A stretch of DNA of 64,000 nucleotides from Dactylorhiza incarnata. Taxonomy: Eukaryota > Streptophyta > Magnoliopsida > Asparagales > Orchidaceae. A program made the translations under genes and the position numbers. The notes beneath the pieces were generated by a model. It was not told the origin of the DNA. It was given only the letters and a program-made list of their open reading frames with translations, and searched no databases. How positions within the stretch are numbered: position 1 is the stretch's first letter; each line of letters begins with the position of its first letter. The stretch is taken from NCBI GenBank assembly GCA_033032865.1, contig JAWHQI010000028.1, positions 5,413,001 to 5,477,000 on the forward strand, read 5' to 3'. Of this stretch, positions 1 to 9,903 are shown one piece after another.

Positions 1-356
1 ATCCGGAGCAAACCTTCTCAACTTACTAAACTCAATCTCATACTCACCCACGGTGAGTTGCCTCTACTTCAAGTGTAGGAAATTATTCATTGGCCTATCC
101 TACTCTACCGACGACGGGAACTTCCATAACAACATCTCCTTAAACCTCACCCAGGAGCATCCCTCTTTGAGGCCCTCTTTCTCTCGGATCCACCAACCTT
201 TGGCAAGGCCCTTCAACTAATAAGCGGCAATCATGACTCTTTGGTCCGCAGAAATTCCAGAGTAAGCAAACATCTCTTTGATAGCGATGATCTAATCATC
301 TAAAGCTATAAAGTCAGACATACCATCATAGGTCGGGGATCCTAAACGCTGAAAAT
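1..356 (-). pseudogene. Decayed Ty3/gypsy gag fragment
   Basis: Translated on the minus strand this reads as the N-terminal half of a plant gypsy Gag (Retrotrans_gag family), the structural protein of the retrotransposon particle. Recognisable pieces are a P-x-Y-x-G start (PTYDGMSDF), a hydrophobic helix ending in KGLAKGWW, and the segment VGEYEIEFSKLRRFAP typical of the gag core. At least four in-frame stops (TAG/TAA) interrupt it and it runs off the left window edge, so it is a dead copy. It lies about 145 bp inside the LTR start at 501, which is the spacing expected for a 5' LTR plus leader of a minus-strand element. Family assignment is confident; the clade is not. Confidence 0.7.
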
Positions 357-500
357 GTTAGGACTACTTAACTCAGATCAAACTAAAAATGTGTAGACAC
401 TTGCTCTTGCTACTACCTTGCTCTGGGATTTTATATGAATGATGCTATGATTTAACTTAGGATGATATACTATCACCCTTTGACTCTTGTGCATATCATA
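357..500 (-). other. Leader of the decayed minus-strand gypsy element
   Basis: Non-coding stretch between the gag remnant and the LTR-like start at 501. A primer-binding site would be expected next to 500. The bases there only weakly resemble the complement of a tRNA-Met site, so the site is lost or absent. Confidence 0.35.
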
Positions 501-771
501 TGTCACGACCCGTCTAATAACAACTATTAGAGTGCGCTATGGGCGGGTCATGTTGTCACAGGCATGGGTGAAGAGAATTTCATGCCTGTTAGGCGGGAGC
601 TAAAATTATAATATTAGTTTTAAAATATTTGATTTGAGGAAAACTAGTTTGTTTTTTATGCGGAATGTTTGGTGTTAAAATTGATGCACATGCACTTTAA
701 TAAAATCCCATGTCACACACAGTACTTACAAAAATGTAAATGCAACAAACCACAGAAATGAACATGTCATT
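501..771 (-). repeat. LTR fragment (left part), interrupted by element A
   Basis: Begins TGTCACGACCCG, nearly the same start as the LTR at 9904 (TGTCACAACCCG), which has a clear primer-binding site beside it. The position next to a minus-strand gag supports reading it as the 5' LTR of that element. Element A is inserted at 771/772. The rest of this LTR probably continues at 7755 and beyond. Confidence 0.5.
767..771. repeat. Left target-site duplication of element A
   Basis: tcatt precedes the left LTR and ccatt (7750-7754) follows the right one. Four of five bases match, consistent with an old 5-bp duplication. Confidence 0.55.
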
Positions 772-1078
772 TGTTGAAACCAATAAATTGGTCTCTGTGG
801 AGTTCGGGCCCTCAACAAGTTGAGGGGTGACCACACACTTACTCCTCCCAAGGGAGAGCTCTAGGCTAGAGGCTAAGGAACTAGTAACAAGGCCAAGGGC
901 TTAGCGAGGAGGTTCCACCACACACCCGGAAGATCTTAGAGCGCTTCCCCTCCCAAGCCAATGCTAAGCTTGGGCACCATTGGAGGCTCTCTTCTCCCAC
1001 TAAAGAGGCTTGGGGAGAGAGATGGCCAAAGAGAGAGAACTAAAAAGAGAAGTCCCTTCCAAATGGTGCCCCCTTGGT

Positions 1079-1090
1079 CCTATTTATAGG
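1079..1090 (-). promoter_or_regulatory. TATA box of element A LTR
   Basis: CCTATAAATAGG on the minus strand, followed by AC. The same core occurs in the other LTR of A (6419-6430) and in both LTRs of element B, so it is likely the Pol II core promoter of this family. Confidence 0.6.
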
Positions 1091-1228
1091 ATTTTGAACT
1101 GGGTTTGCAAATAACCAAAATCTGGCCTACGAGATTACCAAAATACCCTCAGATTTGGCCTGCGAATAGCCAAATCCCGCCATTCCGAGGCGCTAAACGC
1201 AGGCCTCCCCCTATTCTTGGGGCTGGGC

Positions 1229-1585
1229 GAGACAGGGGGTTGGCCGCCCTCCCTGCTCGCCCCCTAAGGAAGCTGGGGCGAGACAGGGGGCTGGTTCCCT
1301 CCCTGCTCGCCCCTAAGGGAGCTAGGGCGAGACAGGGGGCTGTCCACCCTCCCTGCTCACCCACTAAGGGAGCTTGGGTGAGACAGGGGGTTGGCCGCCC
1401 TCCCTGCTCGCCCCCTAAGGGAGCTGGGGCGAGACAGGGGCTGGCCGCCCTCCCTGCTCGCCCCGTAAGGGAGTTGGGGCGTGACAGGGGGCTAGCCGCC
1501 CTCCCTACTCGCCCCCTAAGGGAGCTGGGGCGAGACAGGGGGATGTTCGTCCTCCCTGCTCGCCCCCCCCCCCCCCCCCCCCCCC
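1229..1585. repeat. About 51-bp GC-rich tandem repeat plus poly-C in LTR
   Basis: The phrase GAGACAGGGGGCTGG recurs at about 1229, 1280, 1329, 1380, 1431, 1481 and 1532, a period of 49-51 bp, ending in a run of 23 C. The equivalent region of the other LTR (about 6569-6755) has only about four units and no C run, so the array length changed after insertion. Confidence 0.85.
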
Positions 1586-2179
1586 TCTTAGGAGAGCGGT
1601 CTGTGAAGACCCTGCTCTCACTTTTACCGGCGATATCCACCGAGGCCGGGTCTCGCGCTTCCTCCTGCGAATTCTCCCGCTGAGACAGGGTCGGGAGTCG
1701 CCGAGAAGGTACTGGAGCCCAATGAGACACTCGCTTGTCTCAGCGGGTCCGCTGGGACTGGGCAAAAATAGTTGCTAAGACGGCTAGCCTTCCCAGCCCA
1801 GCCGCTGAGACGACTTCGTCGACCTGGAGCACGACGCTCGTCGAACGCAGAACATCTTTCGTCGAACTCAACTTGAAGTTCGTCGATCTTAAAGGGAGCT
1901 CGTCAAGCATGACGCTCGCCCCCTGCTTTGGGCGGGGCGAGACCGCAGGGCTGCCCCCTGGGCTCGCCCCCCTGCTGGGGCGTGGGCGAGACCGCGAGGT
2001 CTCCACCTTGGCTCGCCCCCTTGCTGGGGCGGGGCGAGACCGCAGGGCTGCTCCCTAGGCTCGCCCCCTCTTGCTGGGGCGGGGGGCGAGACCGCAAGGT
2101 CTCCACCTCGGCTCGCCCCCTCTTGCTGGGGCAGGGGGCGAGACCGCGAGGTCTCCACCTCGGCTCGCCCCCTCTTCTT

Positions 2180-2345
2180 GGGAGCGGGGGCGAGAGGAGC
2201 TCGCCCCCCTTGCTTGGAGCAGGGCGAGAGGAGCTCGCCCCCTCCTTGGGAGCGGGGGCGAGAGGAGCTCGCCCCCCTTGCTGGGAGCGGGGCGAGAGGA
2301 GCTCGCCCCCTCCTTGTGAGCGGGGGCGAGAGGAGATCGCCCCCT
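2180..2345. repeat. Hairpin-forming GC repeats in element A LTR
   Basis: Repeated units with the arms GGGGGCGAG and CTCGCCCCC around a short spacer, each able to form a 9-bp stem. They recur several times here and again at 7400-7595 in the other LTR. Confidence 0.7.
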
Positions 2346-2579
2346 CTTGCTCGCCTTCTACACGAGCTGGGCGAGCGGGAGATCTCTACCTCCACCGCTC
2401 GCCCTCCTCTCTTCCTCTCCTCGAACTTGCTGGAAGACGGTGTCTAAAATACCTCATGGGTCCTGGGGGCCCACTCGGCGAATGCAGGGTTATACACAAT
2501 TCCCGCACTTTTCGAGCGAGGTACACGCTCAGAAAGAAACGTCCAACCCTGCATATTCGACGAGTGGCGCTGAAAATCT

Positions 2580-3075
2580 GGCTAACGGAGCTACCTCGAA
2601 AAAAACATATACCCTCCCCGAGTGGTCCTCCCACCCTGCCGGCTAGCGAGAGCCCGGCTAGCAGAGCCACCTTGGGGGAAAAAACTTAGCCTCCCCGAGA
2701 GGCCTTCCTACCGTGCTGGCTAGTGAGAGCCCGGCTAGCGGAGCCACCTCGGGGGAAAAATACTTAGCCTCCCCGAGAGGCCTTCCTACCCAGCCGGCTA
2801 GCGAGAGCCCGGCTAGCGGAGCCACCTCGGGGGAAAAATACTTAGCCTCCCCGAGAGGCCTTACTACCCTGCCGGTTAGTGAGAGCCCAGCTAGCAGAGC
2901 CACCTCGGGGGAAAAATACTTAGCCTCCCTGAGAGGCCTTCCTACCCTGCCGGCTAGTGAGAGCCCGGCTAGCGGTGTCACCTCGGGGGAAAAATACTTA
3001 GCCTCCCCGAGAGGCCTTCCTACCCTGCCGGCTAGTGAGATCCCGGCTAGCGAAGCCACCTCGGGGGAAAAATAT
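2580..3075. repeat. 78-bp tandem array inside element A
   Basis: Unit starts (GGCCTTCCTACC) are seen at 2701, 2779, 2857, 2935 and 3013, with a further degraded copy to the left, giving about six copies. The unit length is a multiple of three, so long open frames appear by chance. It is visibly homologous to the adjoining 87-bp array (shared CCGAG...CCTGCC.GCTAG...GAGCC layout). Confidence 0.9.
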
Positions 3076-3080
3076 TCGGC

Positions 3081-4545
3081 CACCGAGTGGTTCCCGGCCC
3101 TGCCAGCTAGGTGGGAGCCTGGTCAGCGGGCCAGCATCGGGGCTAAGTACCTTGAGAAACATTCGTCCACCGAGCGGTTCCAGGCCCTGCCAGCTAGGTG
3201 GGAGCCTGGTCAGTGGGCCAACATCGGGGCTAAGTACCTTGAGAAACATCCGGCCACCGAGCGGTTCCCGGCCCTGCCAGCTAGGTGGGAGCCTGGTCAG
3301 CGGGCCAACATCAGGGCTAAGTACCTTAAGAAACATCAGGCCACCGAGCGGTTCCTGGCCCTGCCAGATAGGTGGGAGCCTGGTCAGCGGGCCAGCATCG
3401 GGGCTAAGTACCTTGAGAAACATCCGTCCACCGAGCGGTTCCCGGCCCTGCCAGCTAGGTGGGAGCCTAGTCAGCGAGCCAGCATCAGGGCTAAGTTCCT
3501 TGAGAAACATCCGGCCACCGAGCGGTTCCCGGCCCTGCCAGCTAGGTGGGAGCCTGGTCAGCGAGCGAGCTTCAGGGCTAAGTACCTTGAGAAACATTCG
3601 GCCACCGAGCGGTTCCCGACCCTGTCAGCTAGGTGGGATCCTGGTCAGCGGGCCAGCATCGGGGCTAAGTACCTTGAGAAACATCCGGCCACCGAGCGGT
3701 TCCCGACCCTGCCAGCTAGGTGGGAGCCTGGTCAGCAGGCCAGCATCGGGGCAAAGTACCTTGAGAAACATCCGGCCACCGAGCGGTTCCCGGCCCTGCC
3801 AGCTAGGTGGGAGCCTGGTCAGCGGGCCAGCATCGGGGCTAAGTACCTTGAGAAACACCCGGCCACCGAGCGGTTCCCGGCCTTGCCAGCTAGGTGCGAG
3901 CCTGGTCAGCGGGCCAGCATTGGGGCTAAGTACCTTGAGAAACATCCGGCCACTGAGCGGTTCCCGGCCCTGCTAGCTAGGTGGGAGCCTTGTCAGCGGT
4001 CCAGCATCGGGGCTAAGTACCTTGAGAAACATCCAGCCACCGAGCGGTTCCCGGCCCTGCCTGCTAGGTGGGAGCCTGGTCAGCGGGCCAGCATTGGGGC
4101 TAAGTACTTTGAGAAACATCCAGCCACCGAGCGGTTCCCGGCCCTGCCAGCTAGGTGGGAGCCTGGTCAGCGGGCCAGCATCGGTGCTAAGTACCTTGAG
4201 AAACATCCGGCCACTGAGCGGTTCCCGGCCCTGCCAGCTAGGTGGGAGCCTGGTCAGCGAGCTAGCATTGGGGCTAAGTACCTTGAGAAACATCCGGCCA
4301 CCGAGCGGTTCCCGGCCCTGCCAGCTAGGGGGAGCCTGGTCAGCGGGCCAGCATCGGGGCTAAGTACCTTGAGAAACATCCGACCACTGAGTGGTTCCCG
4401 GCCCTGCCAGCTAGGTGGGAGCCTGGTCAGCGGGCCAGCATCGGGGCTAAGTACCTTGAGAAACATCCGGCCACCGAGCGGTTCCCGGCCCTGCCAGCTA
4501 GGTGGGAGCCTGGTCAACGGGCCAGCATCGGGGCTAAGTACCTGG
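3081..4545. repeat. 87-bp tandem array, 17 copies, inside element A
   Basis: The unit begins CACCGAGCGGTTCCCGGCC and ends near CTTGAGAAACATCCGGC. Starts fall at 3081, 3168, 3255 and so on every 87 bp, with one 1-bp deletion near 4328, and the last unit is partial. The array lies downstream of gag on the coding (minus) strand, in the non-coding part before the 3' LTR. Both strands are open because 87 is divisible by three. Confidence 0.93.
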
Positions 4546-4739
4546 AAAACTTTCATAACTTTGATTATCATATTACATGTAAGAAAAACTAAGTCTGAAA
4601 GTAAACCATCACACTACATGGGCTTAAAGAAAAAGCTAAGCAAGAAAACTAAAACTTGGTCTCCTACTCCCAATCCTGATCTTCCTCGACCTCTTCTGGT
4701 CATTGTTGTTGCTGCCTCGGACACCTCGCCTCCCTTAAT

Positions 4740-6054
4740 TCCAAGAACTCAGGGCAGGCGGACGTCGCGTGACCCTCCTCATCGTGGAAGTCGCAGTAAG
4801 GTAACTCAACCATATCCCTTCTTTTTCCTCTTCTTTCTGCTTTCCTGGCTCTCCTCCTTCTTCCCCAACCGATTGTCATGGTTTGCTGAGGTGGTGGAGA
4901 GGGGGCCTTCGGTCCCTGCCTCCACCCTGGGAGGTCGGACTCTTCTTCCTGGAAGTTGTCTTCTTCTTGGTCGAACTTCCTCCTGGGAGCCTCTACCTTC
5001 CCCCCTGTTGCCTTGCCTCCGGCACACTCAGCTTGTCCAACCTTTTTGTGAACTCCGGGTTGGCCTCTTCACTCCCAATTTCTTCCGCCACCCTTTCCAT
5101 CAGCTCTTCGAAAGCTAGGGGGACTTCCGCTTCAAGCTCATTTTGAAGAGCCCCTCCCGCAGCCCCACTGTGAAGGCGAGCTGGAGGGTGAACCCTGGGA
5201 CCTCTTGGACAAGTAAAACCTCTTCCTGGAACCTGTCAACATAGTGAGCCAGTGACTCCCCTGGCTCTTGCTTGATCTTGAAAAGTTCTTCAGCATCTTT
5301 CTTCCTCTTCCTTGATGTCGAGAAGCGCAGCTAGAAACCTCGACGCAAGTCTTCGAAGGCATAGATAGATCCCGCAGGGAGCTGGTGGAACCAATCCCTT
5401 GTCTTTTCCTTCAAAGTTGTCGCGAAGAGTCGGCACTTGAAAGCGTCCGTCATGGGCCTAATGGAGACCATGTCCTCAAACCACTGTAGGTGCAGGACGG
5501 GGTCATACTTGCCGGAGTAATAAGACATCTCTGGCCCTCTGAACCCCTCTGGAACCGGGGCTGAGAGGATCAACTCACACAAAAGACTCCTCTCGCTCCC
5601 CCCCCCCCTTTGGGGTCGGGCGAGTGGGTGCTGGCTGCCTCCCCACTCGCCCCCTTGGGGCTGGGCGAGTGAGGGTCTGGGACCTCCCCACTTGCCCCCT
5701 TGGGGCTGGGCGAGTGAGGGTCTGGGGCCTCCCCACTCCCCCCTTGGGGCTGGGCGAGTGCGGGTCTGTGACCTCCCCACTCGCCCCCTTGGGGCTGGGC
5801 GAGTGGGGGTCTAGGATCTCCCCACTCGCCCCCTCCTAGGGGACTGTGCAAGTGGGGGCCGAATGCCTCCCCACTCCCCCCACCTGCTGAGACGGGACCT
5901 CCGGACCACTTCCTCTCCTACCTTCGCCTATCGCGGCAAAGGTTAGTTGCAAGGTCTGCAGGACCTCCTGCCTGAAATTTTCCAACATCTCCAACATCGC
6001 TCCAGCCACTGGGGGCTGTGAGTGGCCTGGGTCGGATCCTCCACCTCTAGGCAT
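4740..6054 (-). pseudogene. Element A gag (frameshifted), Tat-lineage type
   Basis: Encodes the Gag structural protein of element A. The start at 6054 lies 59 nt inside the 5' LTR. The first block (6054-5836) has a helical N-terminus around MLEMLENFRQEVLQTL. Next comes a proline/glutamine-rich block made of 15-residue repeats (GEWGGPRPSLAQPQG type, about 5850-5600). The conserved Gag core follows (PEGFRGPEMSYYSG, then DWFHQLPAGSIYAFEDL, about 5560-5340), then a basic arginine/lysine-rich part. Last is a zinc knuckle of the form C-X2-H-X4-H-X4-C at 4754-4794 (YCDFHDEEGHATSAC). At least two frame changes break it. The core and knuckle match the gag of element B closely, but no protease or polymerase follows. 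The gag call is firm; activity is unlikely. Confidence 0.8.
5600..5850 (-). repeat. 45-bp coding repeat in element A gag
   Basis: About five copies of a roughly 45-bp unit (plus-strand phrase TTGGGGCTGGGCGAG) encode a 15-residue repeat within the gag N-terminal region. The composition resembles the LTR repeats of the same element. Confidence 0.8.
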
Positions 6055-6091
6055 GGAGCTCAGCTTCAGACTTTCTTGAGTTGGTCACCCT

Positions 6092-6108
6092 CCACGCTCA
6101 CCGCACCA
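6092..6108 (-). promoter_or_regulatory. Primer-binding site of element A
   Basis: The minus strand reads TGGTGCGGTGAGCGTGG four bases inside the 5' LTR end. The same 17 bases lie three bases inside the 5' LTR of element B (29804-29820). TGG at its start is the complement of a tRNA CCA end. The tRNA was not identified; it is not the initiator Met type. Confidence 0.75.
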
Positions 6109-6112
6109 TAAA

Positions 6113-7271
6113 TGTTGAAACCAATAAATTGGTCCCTGTGGAGTTCGGGCCCTCAAAAAGTTGAGGGGTGACCACACACTTACTCCTCCCAAGGGAGAGC
6201 TCTAGGCTAGAGGCTAAGGAACTAGGAACAAGGCCAAGGGCTTAGCGAGGAGGTCCCACCACACACCCGGAAGATCTTAGAGCGCTTCCTCTCCCAAGCC
6301 AATGCTAAGCTTGGGCACCATTGGAGTCTCTCTTCTCCCACTAAAGAGACTTGGGGAGAGAGATGGCCAAAGAGAGAGAACTAAAAAGAGAAGTCCCTTC
6401 CAAATGGTGCCCCTTGGTCCTATTTATAGGATTTTGAACTGGGTCTGCAAATAACCAAAATCTGGCCTACGAGATTACCAAAATACCCTCGGCTTTGGCA
6501 TGCGAACAGCCAAATCCCTCCATTCTGATGCGCTAAACGCAGGCCGCCCCGTATTCTTGGGGCTGGACGAGACAGGGGGCTGACCGCCCTCCCTGCTCGC
6601 CCCCTAAGGAAGCTGGGGCGAGACAGGGGGCTGGCCGCCCTCCCTGCTCGCCCCCTAAGGGAGCTGGGGCGAGACAGGGGGCTGGCCGCCCTCCCTGCTC
6701 GCCTCCTAAAGGAGTTGGGGCGAGACAGGGGGCTGGCCGCCCTCCCTGCTCGCCATCTCTTAGGCGAGCGGTTTGTGAAGACCCTGCTCGCACTTCTACC
6801 GGCGATATCCACCGAGGTCGGGTCTCGCGCTTCCTCCTGTGAGTTCTCCCGCTGAGACAGGGCCGGGAGCCGCCAAGTAGGTACTTGAGCCCGTTGAGAC
6901 ACTCGCTTGTCTCAGCGGGTCCGCTGGGACTGGGCAAAAATAGCTGCTGAGACGGCTGGCCTTCCCAGTCCAGACGCTGAGATGACTTCGTCGACCTGGA
7001 GCACGACGCTCGTCGAACGCAGAACAGCTTTCGTCGAACTCAACTTGAAGTTCGTCGATCTTAAAGGGAGCTCGTCAAGCATGACGCTCGCCCCCCTGCT
7101 GGGGCGGGGCGAGACAGCAGGGCTGCCCCCTAGGATCGCCCCCCTGCTGGGGCGGGGGCAAGACCGCGAGGTCTCCACCTTGGCTCGCCCCCTTGCTGGG
7201 GCGGGGCGAGACTTCAGGGCTGCTCCCTGGGATCGCCCCCTCTTGTTGGGGCGGGGTGGGGGGGGTGGGGT

Positions 7272-7305
<34 letters not shown>

Positions 7306-7749
7306 CGAGACCGCGAGATCTCCACCTCGGCTCGCCCCCTCTTGCTGGGGCGGGGGGCGAGACCGCGAGGTCTCCACCTCGGCTTGCCCCCTCTTCTTGC
7401 GAGTGGGGGCGAGAGGAGCTCGCCCCCTTGCTGGGAGCGGGGCGAGAGGAGCTCGCCCCCTCCTTGGGAGCGGGGGCGAGAGGAGCTCGCCCCCTTGCTG
7501 GGAGCGGGGCAAGAGGAGCTCGCCCCCTCCTTGTGAGCGGGGGCGAGAGGAGATCGCCCCCCTTGCTGGGAGCGGGGGCGAGAGGAGCTCGCCCCCCTCT
7601 TGCTCGCCTTCTACACGAGTCGGGCGAGCGGGAGATCTCTACCTCCACCGCTCGCCCTCCTCTCTTCCTCTCCTCGAACTTGCTGGAAGACGGTGTCTAA
7701 AATACCTCATGGGTCCCGGGGGCCCACTCGGCGAATACAGGGTTGTACA
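6113..7749 (-). repeat. Element A 5' LTR
   Basis: Partner of 772-2496, starting TGTTGAAACC and ending GGTTGTACA on the plus strand. It holds about four 51-bp repeats (6569-6755), a TATA core at 6419-6430, a 34-base G run (7272-7305) and the hairpin units (7400-7595). The promoter for gag lies here, reading leftward. Confidence 0.9.
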
Positions 7750-7754
7750 CCATT
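7750..7754. repeat. Right target-site duplication of element A
   Basis: ccatt, against tcatt at 767-771. Confidence 0.55.
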
Positions 7755-9400
7755 AATATTAAATTTTAATACACCGGAAAAAGCCTAGCAGTTGTACATG
7801 ACTCAAAAGAAAGTAGATGATCGTAACTATTACATCATAACTAATCCAATAGTAAAAGAAACCAAATATATAGAACCTGACACAGCGATAACAGAAAACA
7901 AGTAAACCTCTAGAAATCACAGGAACTTGACGCAACTCGGGCTCAGGTGGCAGGCGGCGCAGTCATGAAAGCTAAGGAAAATTTCAAACAAGAAGAAAAA
8001 TGCCTCAGAACATAGAGAATAAAAGTAAACAAATTATAAATTTAGGTACGTGCAGCAGAAATTAGAAATTCTAGAGTACCAATTAATCTTGAAGCAAACT
8101 AGAGAAACAGGAAAGTAACTAAAATAAGCAGAACTATCTGAAATTTATTTTGCCTACTCCGGAGTATAGCTAGCATAAACATTCTTGTAATGACATAAGC
8201 TGTAATCGTTGAAATGTGTAGGTGTTTGCAGTGGGAGCACATGATTCACACTCAAGTTCAAGTGTAAGTCTTATTAGAATGAGAGTATTTCCTGCTTATC
8301 GTGATCATGCAAACAAGACGATGCACCATCTCAACCCTAGCATTCAAGATTTGCTTATGGAACACAGGGCCTAAGTAAATTCATGATTTTATGTAGAGAC
8401 TCCTAACATAATATGATATGCTTACGAGCAATGATTTTTGTGTTGTCAGATACAGTTAATGACTTTAGATACAGATATAAGGAACTTAAATTCTTAGTTT
8501 ACAAGCGAGAGAAAATTCTCCACTTGCCTTAAGGCGAAGCTGAAACTGCCAGCGACAGCTAAGCGGCGCAAGTAAAGTCAAAGGCTCTATTGAACCTGTT
8601 CAAGCACAATCATAATTGATATATGATATAAATGGAATTCATACGCTAGCATGGATAATTTATTCAACAAGCAACTTTGATCAAGAACGGGTTTAGATAT
8701 TTACCTCCCTCAAGAGTGAGGGGAGAAGAGACTACCACGAGAAAATCGGAGATTTGGCGGTGCTTAGGTTACGGAAACCATAAATCGGAGAGAGATTTGG
8801 AGAGAACCCGCCAATTAGGGCGACGAAAGGCACCGGAGAGCACGAAAACCCTGGAGATTGGACGATTATAAGATGACATAAATTTTGGATCACGCATATT
8901 TGCAACTTAGGGCACGAAAATAGCAAAGGATTCAAAAGTAATCTGAATAAAGGGGGAGGGAAAAAGATTCTAACCCAAGGAAGTCAAATCTGATCCCTTG
9001 GAGGAGGGGGAAGGGGAACCCTAGTTGTTCCTCTCGCAAATCCCGGTCAAATCGAGGAGAAAATGGGGGTTGTCGGTCCCTTGGAGGAGAGGGAGTGTTG
9101 CTGGAGGGAGGAGAGGCTGCTTGAGGGAGCTGTTGCCAGCTCCTGGAAGAGGGATGCTGGAGGAGCAGGAGGAGTCGGCCATTGTAGGAGGAGGCGCCAT
9201 CGACTGGAAGCAAAAACGGGAGCAGGAGAGGCGACGAGCGCACTTGCGGGAGACGGGGCGCGCGCGGGAGTCGGGATCGGGAGACGGGAGGAGCGGCAGA
9301 GCGGATCAGGAGGTCTAGACTGCGGTTTAAAACGGGAATAGGGCTGGGCTGCGGTTAGCAAAGGGAAAAATAGTGTTCTATTTTTTATTTTATTTTTAAA
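7755..9400 (-). repeat. Probable continuation of the LTR interrupted by element A
   Basis: No coding region is supported. Together with 501-771 it gives a length of about 1.9 kb, near the 2.4 kb of the related LTR at 9904. The 8670-9340 part is GC-rich and resembles a transcribed leader on the minus strand. The right boundary was not found and is set only approximately. Confidence 0.35.
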
Positions 9401-9890
9401 ATTTTGAGTTGCATAAATGCTCAATTCTTCATTTCAAATCATGTGTGTACAAGTGTCATCATATAAATCTTAACTTGGCACGAGTGTTTATGCGATGTTA
9501 TGATATGCATGCAGTATTTTGCATTCTAAGAAAAGCCTTAATGCATGTCATGAGCGGCGTACACATGAAATATTATGCATCACATACTACATAATATCAC
9601 AAGCGACGTAAAATAAATCTAATGCACATCCATGTGATGATTGTTATGCATCGCATTCTACATAACAGTCACATGTTGCTATGCCTATGAGGATCTATAT
9701 ACAAACACATTATGTATCTCATACTACATAATATGCCTCGTATACATCTATCATGCTTATTAGTATAGTGTTCTTGCTTCAGCCAAGATATACGGATGAC
9801 ACTTCGGTGTGTGTATGCAATAAGACAAGATTCTAAAAATAAATGGTCGTTTGACTAAACCTTCTAACGAACCAAACAAAGCAAACCTCC
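9401..9890 (-). other. Non-coding leader piece of element F with short repeats
   Basis: AT-rich, without supported genes. Three degenerate copies of a roughly 25-bp phrase (ATTATGCATCACATACTACATAAT type) lie at about 9576, 9650 and 9712. It sits next to the primer-binding site at 9891, so it is probably the start of the internal region of a minus-strand element. Confidence 0.4.
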
Positions 9891-9901
9891 CTCTGATACC
9901 A
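9891..9901 (-). promoter_or_regulatory. tRNA-Met primer-binding site of element F
   Basis: The minus strand reads TGGTATCAGAG, the standard initiator tRNA-Met primer site of plant LTR retrotransposons, two bases inside the LTR that starts at 9904. Confidence 0.8.
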
Positions 9902-9903
9902 AA

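Larger units (their letters stand above)
772..2496 (-). repeat. Element A 3' LTR
   Basis: Direct-repeat partner of 6113-7749. On the plus strand it starts TGTTGAAACC and ends GGTTATACA. It contains seven GC-rich units of about 51 bp (about 1229-1560), a 23-base C run (1563-1585), TCGTCGA motifs near 1816-1890, and repeated hairpin-forming units near 2180-2340. A TATA-like core (CCTATAAATAGG on the minus strand) lies at 1079-1090. Confidence 0.9.
772..7749 (-). mobile_element. Element A: gag-only (TR-GAG-like) LTR retrotransposon
   Basis: A minus-strand element with two long LTRs (1,725 and 1,637 bp), a primer-binding site, a degraded gag with zinc knuckle, and no trace of protease, reverse transcriptase or integrase. 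Read on the minus strand, the LTRs start TGTACAACCC or TGTATAACCC and end CAACA. A region of 78-bp and 87-bp tandem repeats lies between gag and the 3' LTR. The termini, primer site, TATA core and gag resemble element B (29161-54725), a Tat-lineage element with full pol. Element A therefore fits a non-autonomous derivative needing enzymes in trans. It is inserted in an older LTR. Confidence 0.85.

Noticed and set aside
1105..2689. Long Gly/Pro/Arg-rich open frames on both strands in the element A LTRs
   Set aside because: They are produced by GC-rich tandem repeats poor in stop codons; overlapping frames on both strands have no domain.
2580..4545. Regular repeats that could be taken for a CRISPR array
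   Set aside because: Units are contiguous tandem repeats without unique spacers, inside a plant retrotransposon.
2713..5118. 801-residue open frame made of 26- and 29-residue repeats on the plus strand of element A
   Set aside because: The repeat units are 78 and 87 bp, multiples of three, so any stop-free unit gives a long frame. The opposite strand is open for the same reason, and the element's coding strand is minus.
7272..7305. The long G and C homopolymers (1563-1585, 7272-7305, 22559-22579, 58582-58606) as biological signals
   Set aside because: Such runs are common assembly and base-calling problems; their exact length cannot be trusted.
8677..9341. A host gene in the GC-rich part at 8670-9340
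   Set aside because: Open frames are short and lie on both strands without a domain; the stretch sits inside LTR-like sequence and fits an LTR leader better.
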